A stretch of 64,000 bases of DNA from Chthonomonas sp. (lineage in GTDB: Bacteria > Armatimonadota > Fimbriimonadia > Fimbriimonadales > Fimbriimonadaceae), in contig JAEURQ010000004.1 of the NCBI GenBank assembly GCA_016788425.1, positions 62,001 through 126,000 on the forward strand. The letters run 5' to 3'. Under the pieces are notes generated by a model. The model had not been told where the DNA came from and ran no database searches. It worked only from the letters and a program-made list of their open reading frames with translations. How positions within the stretch are numbered: the first letter of the stretch is position 1; each line of letters starts with the position of its first letter. Of the stretch, positions 16,433-24,330 are shown piece after piece. The translations under genes and the position numbers were made by a program.

Positions 16433-17296
16433 CTACTTTCCACCCGCAAAATTCCCTTGCGCTTTAGCGAAGTAATTTCTTATCAGATCGTGCATGGGAG
16501 GCTTCCAGCGGTTTTCAGGATACTCCCCTTTGACATCCTGCCACATTCCTAGTGGGAATGGAAATGACCTTCCTTGATCGTCATGGATCAAAAGAATAGA
16601 TTTCTCCTTCCTCTCGTGATACCATCCATCGTAGCCGGAGAGTCTTTGCCGCCTGAGCGCTTGCTTAATCTTTCTAAGTTCAGCTGGGTTAGACACTCGG
16701 ATCGTCTTGGGGTTCGACATGGGTGGCTCATCAAACTGCCAATCCACTTTTGTCCACCTGAGTTTCCATACGTTGTCAGGTTCTACAAAGTGTTCTCTCT
16801 TGAAGGCTGCTAGTTCGGGCCCATCCAGGTCAGCAAAGGCACCCATTCGGAAATGCTCAATTGGCTTCTCAGTCTTGTCGAGGAAGACGATGTAATAGGG
16901 CTCATCAGCTGCATCATTTGGTTCAGATCTTCCTTGACAGTGACGGCTTGCGGCTAACGCGTCAACAAGGGACTCAACATCCTCGCGACCTAAACGAGTC
17001 GAAAGGGTTCTCCATGACTGGTCGGCCGAACCACCAACAACATCGCTCGCAATCGCCGCGAAGGCCGCTTTACCTCGAACCCGATGGTGAATACGCCTTC
17101 GAATCAACACGTTAGGTTCCCAGCCCTTGGGTGCAGCGAGCTGCTCTTTGGTGAGGATAACCGAATCCCAACCCAGCTGCTTCGCGTCCGGTTGCGGCTC
17201 GTTCGAGCTGATCTCTTTACACCCCGTTAGGGAAACTAGAGTGGCGACGACTAGGGCCCTACTGCCTTTCGCGAGGTTCTCAGTAACTGACCTCAT
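16433..17296 (-). CDS. Putative lipoprotein, accessory block
   Basis: A 287-residue protein with a lipoprotein signal: a basic start, hydrophobic ALVVATLV and lipobox LTGC, so Cys at about residue 26 would be lipidated. The mature part has no transmembrane segment and contains charged helices (RKIKQALRRQRL) and a conserved-looking YDGWYHERKEKSILLIHDDQ strand-turn-strand. It starts the five-gene minus-strand run of the AT-richer block; about 240 bp separate it from the citrate synthase terminator region. No family recognised. Confidence 0.65.
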   Translation of the reverse strand: MRSVTENLAKGSRALVVATLVSLTGCKEISSNEPQPDAKQLGWDSVILTKEQLAAPKGWEPNVLIRRRIHHRVRGKAAFAAIASDVVGGSADQSWRTLSTRLGREDVESLVDALAASRHCQGRSEPNDAADEPYYIVFLDKTEKPIEHFRMGAFADLDGPELAAFKREHFVEPDNVWKLRWTKVDWQFDEPPMSNPKTIRVSNPAELRKIKQALRRQRLSGYDGWYHERKEKSILLIHDDQGRSFPFPLGMWQDVKGEYPENRWKPPMHDLIRNYFAKAQGNFAGGK

Positions 17297-17473
17297 CTTC
17301 TACCCTTGAATCTTCAAAGTTTGCTCCGCCTGACTAGAATCGTAAACTCTTGGAGAGAGCATACTTCCAAAGCTCGGCATCAGCAGACTTCCAGCGGATC
17401 ACCCTCTGTTGGCTCTTACTCAGCCAGAGCACATCCAAGTGAGCAGTAATTGTCAACAATCTCCCGCCCACCT

Positions 17474-17511
17474 TCCAAAACAAAAGCCGCCCCCCAACAA
17501 GGGGAGCGGCT
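17474..17511 (-). terminator. Intrinsic terminator of citrate synthase
   Basis: Read on the minus strand, AGCCGCTCCCC pairs with GGGGGGCGGCT, followed by TTTGTTTTGG. It lies 24 nt after the citrate synthase stop and marks the right edge of the AT-richer block. The rest of 17297-17534 holds no recognisable feature. Confidence 0.8.
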
Positions 17512-17534
17512 GAAATGAGCCCTTACCGAAAGCC

Positions 17535-18677
17535 TTAGCGGCTGGCGATGGGCGTGTAGGCCACGTTGTGCGGGCCCTCGTAGATGCAGTTCGGACGGAT
17601 CAGGCGGTTGTTGGCCAGCTGCTCCAGCGCATGGGCGCTCCAACCCGAAACCCGCGCCACCACGAAAATCGGGGTGTAAAGGTCAATCGGAATGTCCAGC
17701 ACGTAGTAGGCGTAAGCGGCGGGGAAGTCCACGTTCGGGAAGATGTTCTTCTCGGTCTCCATCACATGCTCAAGCGTGTCGGCGATTTCGGCCCACTTGG
17801 TTTGGCCGCTCTTTTGGCAAAGCTCCTTCGCGACCTTCGTCATGTAAATCGCGCGCGGGTCACGCTTTTTGTATTCGCGGTGACCAAAGCCCATGATCTT
17901 CTTCTTGGTGGCGAGAGCGTCGCGAATCCACGCTTCGGCCTTGCTTGGCTCACCAATCTCAAGAATCATCTTCATGGCCTCTTCGTTGGCGCCGCCGTGA
18001 AGCGGGCCCTTGAGGGTGCCAATGCCGCTGACGATGCCGCTGTACATGTCGCTGAGCGTCGCCACCGTCACGCGGCAAGCAAACGTCGAGGCGTTGAATC
18101 CGTGCTCGGCGTAAAGCGTCAGCGAGCTATCCAGCACGTGCGCGGTTTCCGCATCGGGGGCGTTGCCGGTCATTAGGTGCAGGAAGTTTTGAGCAATCGT
18201 ATGATCCGGGTTCGGCTTAATCGGCTCGAGACCTTGGCGGATGCGGTGACCATTGCCCACGATGGTGCTAGCCTTGGCCAAAATGCGGACCGCCTTACGG
18301 AGGTTGGCTTCTTGGTCGGTGGCCGGCTTGGCATAGTCGGGGTCAAACGGAGCATAAACCGCAAAGCCCACCTTGGCGATGTCCATCGGGTGGCAATCCT
18401 TGGGCAGTTGCTTCAGAGCGGTGTAGACCTCTTGCGGAACTTCGCGCTCGGTGCCCAGGGTCTTCTTAAATTCGTCCAGTTCGGCTTGGTTCGGCAGCTT
18501 GCCCTTAAGGAGCAGGTAAGCGGTTTCCTCAAAGGAGCCTTGCGAGGCCAGGTCGTGGACGTTGATGCCGCGGTAGATCAGCGAACTGGTTTCGCTAACG
18601 ATCTCGCTGATCGTCGTAATGCCGCCCACGACGCCTTCAAGGCCGGGGCTGTAATTCGGATATGTGGTCGTAGCCAT
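17535..18677 (-). CDS. gltA: Citrate synthase
   Basis: A 380-residue protein of the short type I citrate synthase/2-methylcitrate synthase family. It condenses oxaloacetate with acetyl-CoA at the head of the TCA cycle. Catalytic landmarks are present: EHGFNAST (His192), GPLHGGANE (His227) and MGFGHREYK (His266), with the late acidic residue in NVDFPAAYAYY. The length fits the short bacterial form. ATG 18677 begins MATTTYPNYSPGLEGV; the longer frame to 18731 adds unrelated residues. TAAACT about 50 nt upstream suggests a normal leader with GAAGCAGAGAAGC before the ATG. 2-methylcitrate synthase activity cannot be excluded. Confidence 0.93.
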   Translation of the reverse strand: MATTTYPNYSPGLEGVVGGITTISEIVSETSSLIYRGINVHDLASQGSFEETAYLLLKGKLPNQAELDEFKKTLGTEREVPQEVYTALKQLPKDCHPMDIAKVGFAVYAPFDPDYAKPATDQEANLRKAVRILAKASTIVGNGHRIRQGLEPIKPNPDHTIAQNFLHLMTGNAPDAETAHVLDSSLTLYAEHGFNASTFACRVTVATLSDMYSGIVSGIGTLKGPLHGGANEEAMKMILEIGEPSKAEAWIRDALATKKKIMGFGHREYKKRDPRAIYMTKVAKELCQKSGQTKWAEIADTLEHVMETEKNIFPNVDFPAAYAYYVLDIPIDLYTPIFVVARVSGWSAHALEQLANNRLIRPNCIYEGPHNVAYTPIASR

Positions 18678-18756
18678 TGCTTCTCTGCTTCTACGGGGCG
18701 ACCCTTCGCAGGGTCGCGATGTACGGTGCAAGTTTACCGGATTCGCTCAGTTCGGT

Positions 18757-19149
18757 TCACGAAACTTGACGGATCCACTCGCGCAAGTTGTAGTAACTCA
18801 CGATGCGCACGATCTTGCCCGCCGCACAATGGAAGATTGCGCAGCCCGCGATGCTGTAGGTTTGGCCGTGCGCCGGCGGCAATCCGGCATCGGCTTGCAA
18901 GTAGGTTCCGTCGCAAATGAAGTCGAGGCAGCCACGATCGCCGTTCGCCATGATCACGGTTTCGCGCAACTGCTCCCGGTAGCAGGTGTCCATGTGCGCC
19001 TTAAACGCGCGGAACGCCGCGATGCCAGTTTCGCTCAGGCCCTCGTTGATGTCGTGGACAATCTCCGGGCTGAGCAGGGCGAACATCGCCTCCGCGTCGT
19101 GCCGGTTAAAGGCGTCCAAATAGGCTTCGATGAGTTGCTGAGTGGTCAT
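18757..19149 (-). CDS. SnoaL/NTF2-like protein
   Basis: A 130-residue single-domain protein with the SnoaL-like layout: helix MTTQQLIEAYLDAFNRHDAEAMFALLSPE, then a curved sheet (ETVIMANGDRGCLDFICDG) and a terminal YYNLREWIRQVS. Family members are isomerases, hydroxylases or small binding proteins; nothing here fixes the activity. Its ATG (19149) forms an ATGA overlap with the stop of the GNAT gene upstream, so it belongs to a three-gene minus-strand operon with a GNAT enzyme and a GAF protein. Confidence 0.8.
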   Translation of the reverse strand: MTTQQLIEAYLDAFNRHDAEAMFALLSPEIVHDINEGLSETGIAAFRAFKAHMDTCYREQLRETVIMANGDRGCLDFICDGTYLQADAGLPPAHGQTYSIAGCAIFHCAAGKIVRIVSYYNLREWIRQVS

Positions 19150-19583
19150 AGTTGTTTCGTCATTTTGTGGTGGGGAATGCCCACCTCGGTAAAGCCCTCG
19201 CCCACCACCGTGTAGCCAAGGGCATCGTAAAACGGCATCACGACATCGCGGGCGTTGAGTTCCACCTTAGTGGTGCCGTTATCGCGCAGGTGTTGCTCGG
19301 CCAAAAGCATAATCTCGCGTCCGAGTCCGGTGCCGCGGAACGCGCTGTCCACCGCCACCTGGCGAATCTTGGCCACGCCCGAGGGCAGATGCGCGATGTG
19401 CAACGCGGCCACAATCAGCTGCCCTTGCCACAGGCTCAGCATCTCTTCGCGGGCGTCTTGGTCCAGGTCACCGGGCGCAAAGTCCAGCTGAATCGGCAAT
19501 CGCAACACTTCGCGTCGCAACTGCACGGCGGCGCGATATTCTGGGGTGCCGACCGTGAGCCAGCGCGGGGTTAGGCGCCCCAT
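19146..19583 (-). CDS. GNAT family N-acetyltransferase (ElaA-like)
   Basis: A 145-residue GNAT protein. KIRQVAVDSAFRGTGLGREI is the acetyl-CoA binding strand and Q/RxxGxG/A loop, and the end NARDVVMPFYDALGYTVVGEGF is the conserved motif-B region with the YE/D-x-LGF-like step. The acceptor is unknown. It starts 13 nt inside the end of the GAF gene and ends in an ATGA overlap with the SnoaL-like gene, so the three are probably co-translated. Confidence 0.85.
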   Translation of the reverse strand: MGRLTPRWLTVGTPEYRAAVQLRREVLRLPIQLDFAPGDLDQDAREEMLSLWQGQLIVAALHIAHLPSGVAKIRQVAVDSAFRGTGLGREIMLLAEQHLRDNGTTKVELNARDVVMPFYDALGYTVVGEGFTEVGIPHHKMTKQL

Positions 19584-20017
19584 CGCTCCGCGAGGATGGC
19601 GGCGACGCGCTCTAGGAATTCTTCGTCGTCGGGGCCAAACGTGCCCACGACATGCCCGTCAATGTCAATCTGCCCGAGAATCTCCTCGCCGCCGCGACGG
19701 ATCAGCACAACAATCTCCGATCGCGTTTTAGTGCTGCACGAAAGGTAGTTCTCAAGCTGCCGCACATCCTCAATCACCTGGTTAGCGTTTTCGGCGACCG
19801 CGGTTCCGCAGACGCCGCGCCCGACCGGAATGTGGGTGTGGTCGGTGGCGTCGCCGACGTACTCATCCAGCACCAGCGTGTCGCCTTCCAGGCGGTAGAT
19901 TCCCGACCATTCGTAGTCGGGCAAACCGCTCAGCGCGGTCATCGCCTCGCGGCGCAATGCGGCTCCGCGAGCGGGGGACTGGGCAAGGCTTTGGAGAATG
20001 GTGTCGCGGGCGGACAT
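19571..20017 (-). CDS. GAF domain protein, free methionine-(R)-sulfoxide reductase-like
   Basis: A 148-residue single GAF domain. It keeps landmarks of free Met-(R)-sulfoxide reductase: IPVGRGVCG (Cys70), then 24 residues later Cys94 in LSCSTKTRSEIVVL. The spacing matches the second and third cysteines of the characterised enzymes. The first cysteine, expected ten residues before Cys70, is absent (His60 there), so disulfide relay chemistry would differ. TAGAAT lies 7 nt before the ATG (20025-20030), a leaderless-type promoter. Reduction of free methionine sulfoxide is the likely role but is not certain. Confidence 0.7.
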   Translation of the reverse strand: MSARDTILQSLAQSPARGAALRREAMTALSGLPDYEWSGIYRLEGDTLVLDEYVGDATDHTHIPVGRGVCGTAVAENANQVIEDVRQLENYLSCSTKTRSEIVVLIRRGGEEILGQIDIDGHVVGTFGPDDEEFLERVAAILAERWGA

Positions 20018-20024
20018 TAAGAAA

Positions 20025-20030
20025 ATTCTA
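20025..20030 (-). promoter_or_regulatory. -10 element TAGAAT of the GAF operon
   Basis: On the minus strand TAGAAT is followed by 7 nt and then ATG 20017; no Shine-Dalgarno sequence is present. Confidence 0.5.
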
Positions 20031-20126
20031 GCTCATTTGAAGGTTCACTCCCCGTCATGTTGGCAAACTTACTAGGGTCAAACTTGCCGGTGAATGGAAC
20101 ATCTTTTGCGGAGGAAGGGAGTTTTC

Positions 20127-20198
20127 ATGACTCCCGCAAAGGGTAGTGAGGGAATATCAACGATTAGGGGAAATGCTGGTGGGCGAGGGCATTGTTAG
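20127..20198 (+). other. Possible 23-residue leader ORF with strong Shine-Dalgarno
   Basis: GGAGGAAGGGAG lies directly before ATG 20127, the strongest ribosome site in this part of the window. That ATG opens a 23-codon frame (MTPAKGSEG...) stopping at 20196-20198, shifted relative to the MshEN gene that starts at GTG 20146 inside it. It may be a translated leader that controls the MshEN gene, or a sign of a small indel. No protein similarity supports it. Confidence 0.3.
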
Positions 20199-20709
20199 CG
20201 CCGACCAAATTGACCGCGTCTTGGCCGCCCAACGCCGCAGCGGCGCCCGATTGGGCGAGTTGCTGGTGGCGATGGGATTGGCAACCGAGACGCAAGTGAC
20301 CAAATGTTTGGCCGCGCAGTACCGACTGCCGGTGGTTCATCTGGACGAGGTGCATCCGCATCCGGACGCGCTCAACCAGATTCCGGCGTACAACGCGCTG
20401 CATAGCCTCGTGTTGCCGGTGAAAATGGACAACGGCGCGCTGGTTTGCGTGATCGCCGATCCGCTGGAACTCGATACGCTCGACCAGCTGAGCACGACGC
20501 TGCGGCTTCGGATTGTGCCGGCCATGGCCACCGCCAGCGAATTGCACGACGCGATTGCCTACTATTACGGCCTCGACGTGCCGCGCAAGGCCGTGGTGGA
20601 AGTGCAAGAAGTGCGCCGCAAAAAGCCGGAAGCAAGCGATCGCGACTCGCTGATCGCCGCGCTCGACCAATCGTACGCGTTTCTGAATTCGCGAGGACTC
20701 GCAGCATGA
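20146..20709 (+). CDS. Stand-alone MshEN (GspE N-terminal) domain protein
   Basis: A 187-residue protein consisting of an MshEN domain with both 24-residue c-di-GMP binding motifs intact: RLGEMLVGEGIVSADQ...LAAQ (6-29) and RLGELLVAMGLATETQ...LAAQ (35-58), matching RLGxxLxxxGxxxxxxLxxxLxxQ. The GspE-N body follows (PVVHLDEV ... PVKMDNGALVCVIADP). There is no ATPase domain, so this is not a secretion ATPase. GTG 20146 is the only start compatible with the frame, since TGA lies in frame at 20128. It overlaps the downstream MinD-like gene as ATGA, which suggests the two products act together as a c-di-GMP-responsive module. Confidence 0.85.
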   Translation: MREYQRLGEMLVGEGIVSADQIDRVLAAQRRSGARLGELLVAMGLATETQVTKCLAAQYRLPVVHLDEVHPHPDALNQIPAYNALHSLVLPVKMDNGALVCVIADPLELDTLDQLSTTLRLRIVPAMATASELHDAIAYYYGLDVPRKAVVEVQEVRRKKPEASDRDSLIAALDQSYAFLNSRGLAA

Positions 20710-21479
20710 AGTCCATCGCAATCACAAGCGGCAAGGGCGGCGTCGGCAAGACAACGTTCTCGGCGAATCTCGCCATCGCGCTCTCGCAGTTCGGACAAAA
20801 CGTGGTGCTGTTCGATGCGGACTTGCAACTCGCCAATGTCGACGTGGCAATCGGACTGAAGGCCGACTACACGCTCAAGGATGTGGTGGATGGCGACGTT
20901 TCGCTCACCGATTCCTTGACGCGCGGCCCGGCCGGAATTCGAGTCGCCGTCGGCGGAAGCGCCGTGAGTAAGCTCATGACGGCCGGTCCCAAGCGCCTTG
21001 GTCAGTTCTTTGATCAGATTCAGGAGCTCTCGGCGAGCACCGACGTGCTGCTCTACGACACGGCGGCCGGCCTCGAAAACCGCGTAGTGGCGTTTCTCAA
21101 GCAAGCCGATGAGATCGTGCTTGTGACAACTCCCGATCCGACGGCGGTGACCGACGCTTACGCGGCGGCCAAGGTCGCGTGGAAGCGCAATCCCGAGGCG
21201 ATTATCCGCGTCGTGGTCAACATGGCGACTTCGGCGGAAGAAGCGTTGGCGTTGTTCAATCACCTCAACACGGTGAGTAAGAACTTCCTGGGTCGCGACC
21301 TGTACTACCTGGGGCACGTGCGGGCCGATGCGCAAGCCGCGCATGCAACCCGCGTGCGCAAGCCCTATGTGTTGCACGCGCCGCACGCCGATGCATCGCA
21401 GGATATCGTGGACATCGCCCGCCTCGTGTGGGATCAAACCCGTGCCTGGCGTGCCCGTCCGGAACTGGTCAGCGCGTAG
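20706..21479 (+). CDS. MinD/ParA family ATPase, FlhG-like
   Basis: A 257-residue P-loop protein with the deviant Walker A KGGVGKT (residues 10-16), ADLQLANVDVAIG as switch I with the signature Asp, and LLYDTAAGLENRV as switch II/Walker B. The NVDVAIGL and TTPDPTAVTDAYA segments resemble FlhG/FleN and MinD relatives that position polar machinery. The C-terminal amphipathic helix of MinD is not obvious. ATG 20706 overlaps the MshEN stop by 4 nt. An intrinsic terminator follows. A role in placing a type IV pilus or secretion machine is an inference from the MshEN partner. Confidence 0.85.
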   Translation: MKSIAITSGKGGVGKTTFSANLAIALSQFGQNVVLFDADLQLANVDVAIGLKADYTLKDVVDGDVSLTDSLTRGPAGIRVAVGGSAVSKLMTAGPKRLGQFFDQIQELSASTDVLLYDTAAGLENRVVAFLKQADEIVLVTTPDPTAVTDAYAAAKVAWKRNPEAIIRVVVNMATSAEEALALFNHLNTVSKNFLGRDLYYLGHVRADAQAAHATRVRKPYVLHAPHADASQDIVDIARLVWDQTRAWRARPELVSA

Positions 21480-21509
21480 GCCGCGTCCCAATCTCTCTCA
21501 AACTCCAGG

Positions 21510-21537
21510 GGGGAGCCCGAAAAGGCTCCCCATTTTT
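21510..21537 (+). terminator. Intrinsic terminator after the MshEN/MinD pair
   Basis: GGGGAGCC and GGCTCCCC pair around a CGAAAA loop, followed by ATTTTT. Confidence 0.9.
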
Positions 21538-21592
21538 GCGCGTGGCGTGTTATAACCCTTGCGCTGGGCGCACTTGCGCCCGCTAAACAGCT

Positions 21593-22198
21593 ATGAAATC
21601 CTTCTCAATCCTCATTGTCGCGGCTTGCGCGACGGGCGCATTCGCCCAAATGGATCCTTGCGTGGCCGAAGCCAAGGCTAAGCCGCTCGCCGCTCGCGTC
21701 GGGCTCGGCACCTTCACCAACAAGGGCACCAACAACTTCACGCGCGACTCGCACTTTGCGGTCGGGCTCACCTACCGCCCGGGAATCCCGTGCATGATCG
21801 CGCCGGGTCGCGGCACGCCGGGCGTGGACCTCGACTTCATTGATGTCGCCGGCAATGGCAACCGCATCAACGCCATCGGTCTGACCTACGGCACGCGCAT
21901 TATGCTCGGCCAATCGGGCGGGTTCTACGGCGGCTTTGGCGTCGGCGCGTTCAGCACGCGACTTCGTACGGCGGCCAACAACAACAACAACAACAACAAC
22001 GAAGGACGGCCGACCCGCGCTACTGGCGACGGGCTTCCGGCGGGCACCAGCAAGACCATGACTCGCATGGGCGCTAAGCTGATGCTCGGCATGAACGGCA
22101 AGTCGGGCGAGTTCTTTGAGCTCAGCTACTTCCTTGTGAGCAAGGTGCGCGGCGGCGACGTCAACCGCGCCAACCTGAGCGTCGGCTTCAAGTTCTAA
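21593..22198 (+). CDS. Putative outer-membrane barrel protein with an Asn run
   Basis: A 201-residue exported protein: signal peptide MKSFSILIVAACATGAFA, then strand-rich sequence with YGGFGVGAFSTRL and a terminal ANLSVGFKF strand ending in Phe, as in small OM barrels. Residues around 128-136 form a run of Asn encoded by (AAC)8, probably a surface loop. TATAAC at 21551-21556 is a likely -10 with a leader of about 30 nt. It stands alone between two terminators. No named family recognised. Confidence 0.7.
   Translation: MKSFSILIVAACATGAFAQMDPCVAEAKAKPLAARVGLGTFTNKGTNNFTRDSHFAVGLTYRPGIPCMIAPGRGTPGVDLDFIDVAGNGNRINAIGLTYGTRIMLGQSGGFYGGFGVGAFSTRLRTAANNNNNNNNEGRPTRATGDGLPAGTSKTMTRMGAKLMLGMNGKSGEFFELSYFLVSKVRGGDVNRANLSVGFKF
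21977..22000 (+). repeat. (AAC)8 trinucleotide microsatellite inside a CDS
   Basis: Eight perfect AAC units encode consecutive Asn residues. Slippage would add or remove residues without shifting the frame, so loop length can vary while the protein stays intact. Confidence 0.9.
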
Positions 22199-22217
22199 GC
22201 TCGGGACACGCACAAAA

Positions 22218-22251
22218 AAGTGGGGGATCGCCATTCGGCGATCCCCCACTT
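22218..22251. terminator. Bidirectional intrinsic terminator
   Basis: A 15-bp stem (AAGTGGGGGATCGCC with its complement) around ATTC, with A-rich sequence on the left and T-rich on the right. It lies between convergent genes ending at 22198 and 22270 and can serve both. Confidence 0.9.
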
Positions 22252-22269
22252 TGCTTTGAGTCAACGGGC

Positions 22270-23262
22270 TCAGTCGAACTTGTCGGGGTTGATCCCGCGA
22301 TCCATCTGATCCTTAATCCACACGTACGTCTTTTCCATGCCGTCGCGCAGCGGAATCGAGGGCTCCCAGCCGAGTTCCTTTTGGATGAGTGTGTTGATCG
22401 AGTTGCGACCGTTCACACCCTTCGGCGCGTCGAGCTTGTAGTTGCGGTTCAGCTTCACGTCGGCGATGTCTTCAACGACGCTGAGCAGCTCGTTGATGGA
22501 CACCTTTTCCGCCGAGCCGAGGTTAATCGGATACTCGATGTTGCTGTCCATGATCATGCGAATGCCCTTGGTGCAGTCGTCGATATACATGAACGAGCGC
22601 GTTTGGTGGCCGTCGCCCCAAATTTCGATGTCGGACTTGCCCGAGGTAATCGCGTCCACGACCTTGCGGCACATGGCAGCCGGAGCCTTTTCGCGGCCAC
22701 CGGCATAGGTGCCTTGCGGGCCGTACACGTTGTGGAATCGGGCCACGCGGCAGTGCAGACCGAAGTCTTCCATAAAGTGGCGGCACATGCGCTCGCTGAA
22801 CAGCTTTTCCCAGCCGTAGCCGTCTTCGGCATCCGCGGGGTAGGCATCTTCTTCGGCGAGGCCGGTGATGTTGGGGTCCTTTTGCTTGTAGCCGGCGTAC
22901 ACACAGGCCGAGCTGGCAAAGAAGAATCGCTTGCAGCCGTTCTCCTTCGCGCCCATGAGCAGGTGCGTGTTGATGAGAACCGTGAGCATGCACAGCGCCT
23001 TATTGTTTTCGATAAAGCCCATGCCGCCCATGTCGGCGCTCAGATTGTAAACGTCGGCGACATCCTTGGTGATGGCCATGCAGACATCCAGCTTGCTACA
23101 ATCGCCTTCGATATTTTCGACGCCATCGTGCAGTTGGTACCAGCGGTGGAACGGCTTAATATCCACGGCGCGAACCTTAAATCCTTCGTCCAACAAGGTC
23201 CTAACGAGGTGACCGCCAATGAAGCCCCCGGCACCCGTGACCAAAACCAAATCTTTACTCAT
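22270..23262 (-). CDS. GDP-mannose 3,5-epimerase-like NAD-dependent sugar epimerase
   Basis: A 330-residue extended SDR protein: GAGGFIGG NAD-binding loop (10-17), then ADMGGMGFI, SSACVY, DGYGWEK and GGREKAPAA. Against plant GDP-mannose 3,5-epimerase, the catalytic residues Cys145, Tyr174, Lys178 and Lys217 align at a constant offset with Cys120, Tyr149, Lys153 and Lys192 here, and the WGDGHQTRSFMYIDD and GRNS stretches also match. It would convert GDP-mannose to GDP-L-galactose and/or GDP-L-gulose for surface polysaccharide (product inferred). ATG 23262 follows GAAGGAAATTT; TAAACT lies further upstream. It is a single-gene unit closed by the shared terminator. Confidence 0.88.
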   Translation of the reverse strand: MSKDLVLVTGAGGFIGGHLVRTLLDEGFKVRAVDIKPFHRWYQLHDGVENIEGDCSKLDVCMAITKDVADVYNLSADMGGMGFIENNKALCMLTVLINTHLLMGAKENGCKRFFFASSACVYAGYKQKDPNITGLAEEDAYPADAEDGYGWEKLFSERMCRHFMEDFGLHCRVARFHNVYGPQGTYAGGREKAPAAMCRKVVDAITSGKSDIEIWGDGHQTRSFMYIDDCTKGIRMIMDSNIEYPINLGSAEKVSINELLSVVEDIADVKLNRNYKLDAPKGVNGRNSINTLIQKELGWEPSIPLRDGMEKTYVWIKDQMDRGINPDKFD

Positions 23263-23398
23263 AAATTTCCTTCGAGATTGCGAAAAATCGCCGCTCGTTT
23301 TCCCCAAGTTTACCTGTGAGGAATCGGCAGCACCCCAAACTTAACAGTCTCGCCATGGCTATCGTTCCATATCTGGCCTCAAAACTCGGGCGAGTAAA

Positions 23399-24328
23399 AT
23401 GAAAGCTCGCATGGCTTTTCAGGTTTTGCTGTACTACTGGTTTACCGAGGTGGCCGATCCGGAAGGATTTGCTCGTCGGCACCGGGAGTTGTGCGAGAAG
23501 CTTAATTTGCGCGGCCGCATCCTCATCGCGCCGGAAGGCATCAACGGCACGGTCAGCGGGTTGGTGGCCGATTGCGAGGCTTACCAAACCGCGCTCCGCG
23601 CGGAACCCGGGTTCGGCGACATGGAGTTCAAGGTCGATCCGGCCGAGGGGCACGCGTTTAAAGCGATGCACGTGCGGGTCCGGCCCGAAATCATCACGTT
23701 GGGTGCCGACGCTTCGGGCCCGACCGCCCTCCACCTCGACGCCGAGACTTGGCGCGACATGATGGCCCGCGAAGACGCCGTGATTCTCGACGGTCGCAAC
23801 GCCTACGAAAGCGAACTCGGCCATTTCGCGAACGCGATCTGTCCGCCGATTCAGAACTTTCGCGAGCTGCCCGAGTGGCTTCAGGCGCATCGCGACGAGT
23901 TCGCGGGGAAGCAGATTCTCACCTATTGCACGGGCGGTATCCGGTGCGAAAAGCTCACCGCATGGATGCTCGCCAACGGATTTGAGAACGTGTTTCAACT
24001 CGACGGCGGGATCGTAAAGTACGGCCAAGACCCGGCTACCGCCGGCGAGGGGTTCGTCGGGGTGAACGTGGTGTTCGACGAGCGCGTGCAGGTGTCGGCG
24101 GGCGAGCGCTCGCAGCCGCTCACCGCCTGTCGCCAATGCGGCGCGGCGAGCGCCAACTACGTCAACTGCGCGAACGTCGAGTGCAACCTGCGCATGATCC
24201 TTTGCCCGGAGTGTGAGGAATCAACCGGGCGCTGTTGCAGCGAGGCGTGCCGCGCGGCACCGCGCCAACGACTCAAGGGCAAGAAGTGGCATGAGTCGCC
24301 TCGACGCCTCCACGACCAAGCGAGGTAG
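23399..24328 (+). CDS. trhO: tRNA uridine(34) hydroxylase TrhO (rhodanese domain)
   Basis: A 309-residue YceA/TrhO protein. The N-terminal acylphosphatase-like part has GRILIAPEGINGTVSG, the rhodanese domain has the Cys loop YCTGGIRCEK (Cys177) and FQLDGGIVKYG, and the C-terminus holds paired cysteines (CRQC, CANVEC, CPECEE, CCSEAC) likely to bind zinc. TrhO makes 5-hydroxyuridine at tRNA position 34. The start MKARMAFQVLLYY agrees with family length. Its stop lies directly before the repeat arrays at 24.33-25.05 kb. Confidence 0.92.
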   Translation: MKARMAFQVLLYYWFTEVADPEGFARRHRELCEKLNLRGRILIAPEGINGTVSGLVADCEAYQTALRAEPGFGDMEFKVDPAEGHAFKAMHVRVRPEIITLGADASGPTALHLDAETWRDMMAREDAVILDGRNAYESELGHFANAICPPIQNFRELPEWLQAHRDEFAGKQILTYCTGGIRCEKLTAWMLANGFENVFQLDGGIVKYGQDPATAGEGFVGVNVVFDERVQVSAGERSQPLTACRQCGAASANYVNCANVECNLRMILCPECEESTGRCCSEACRAAPRQRLKGKKWHESPRRLHDQAR

Positions 24329-24330
24329 GT

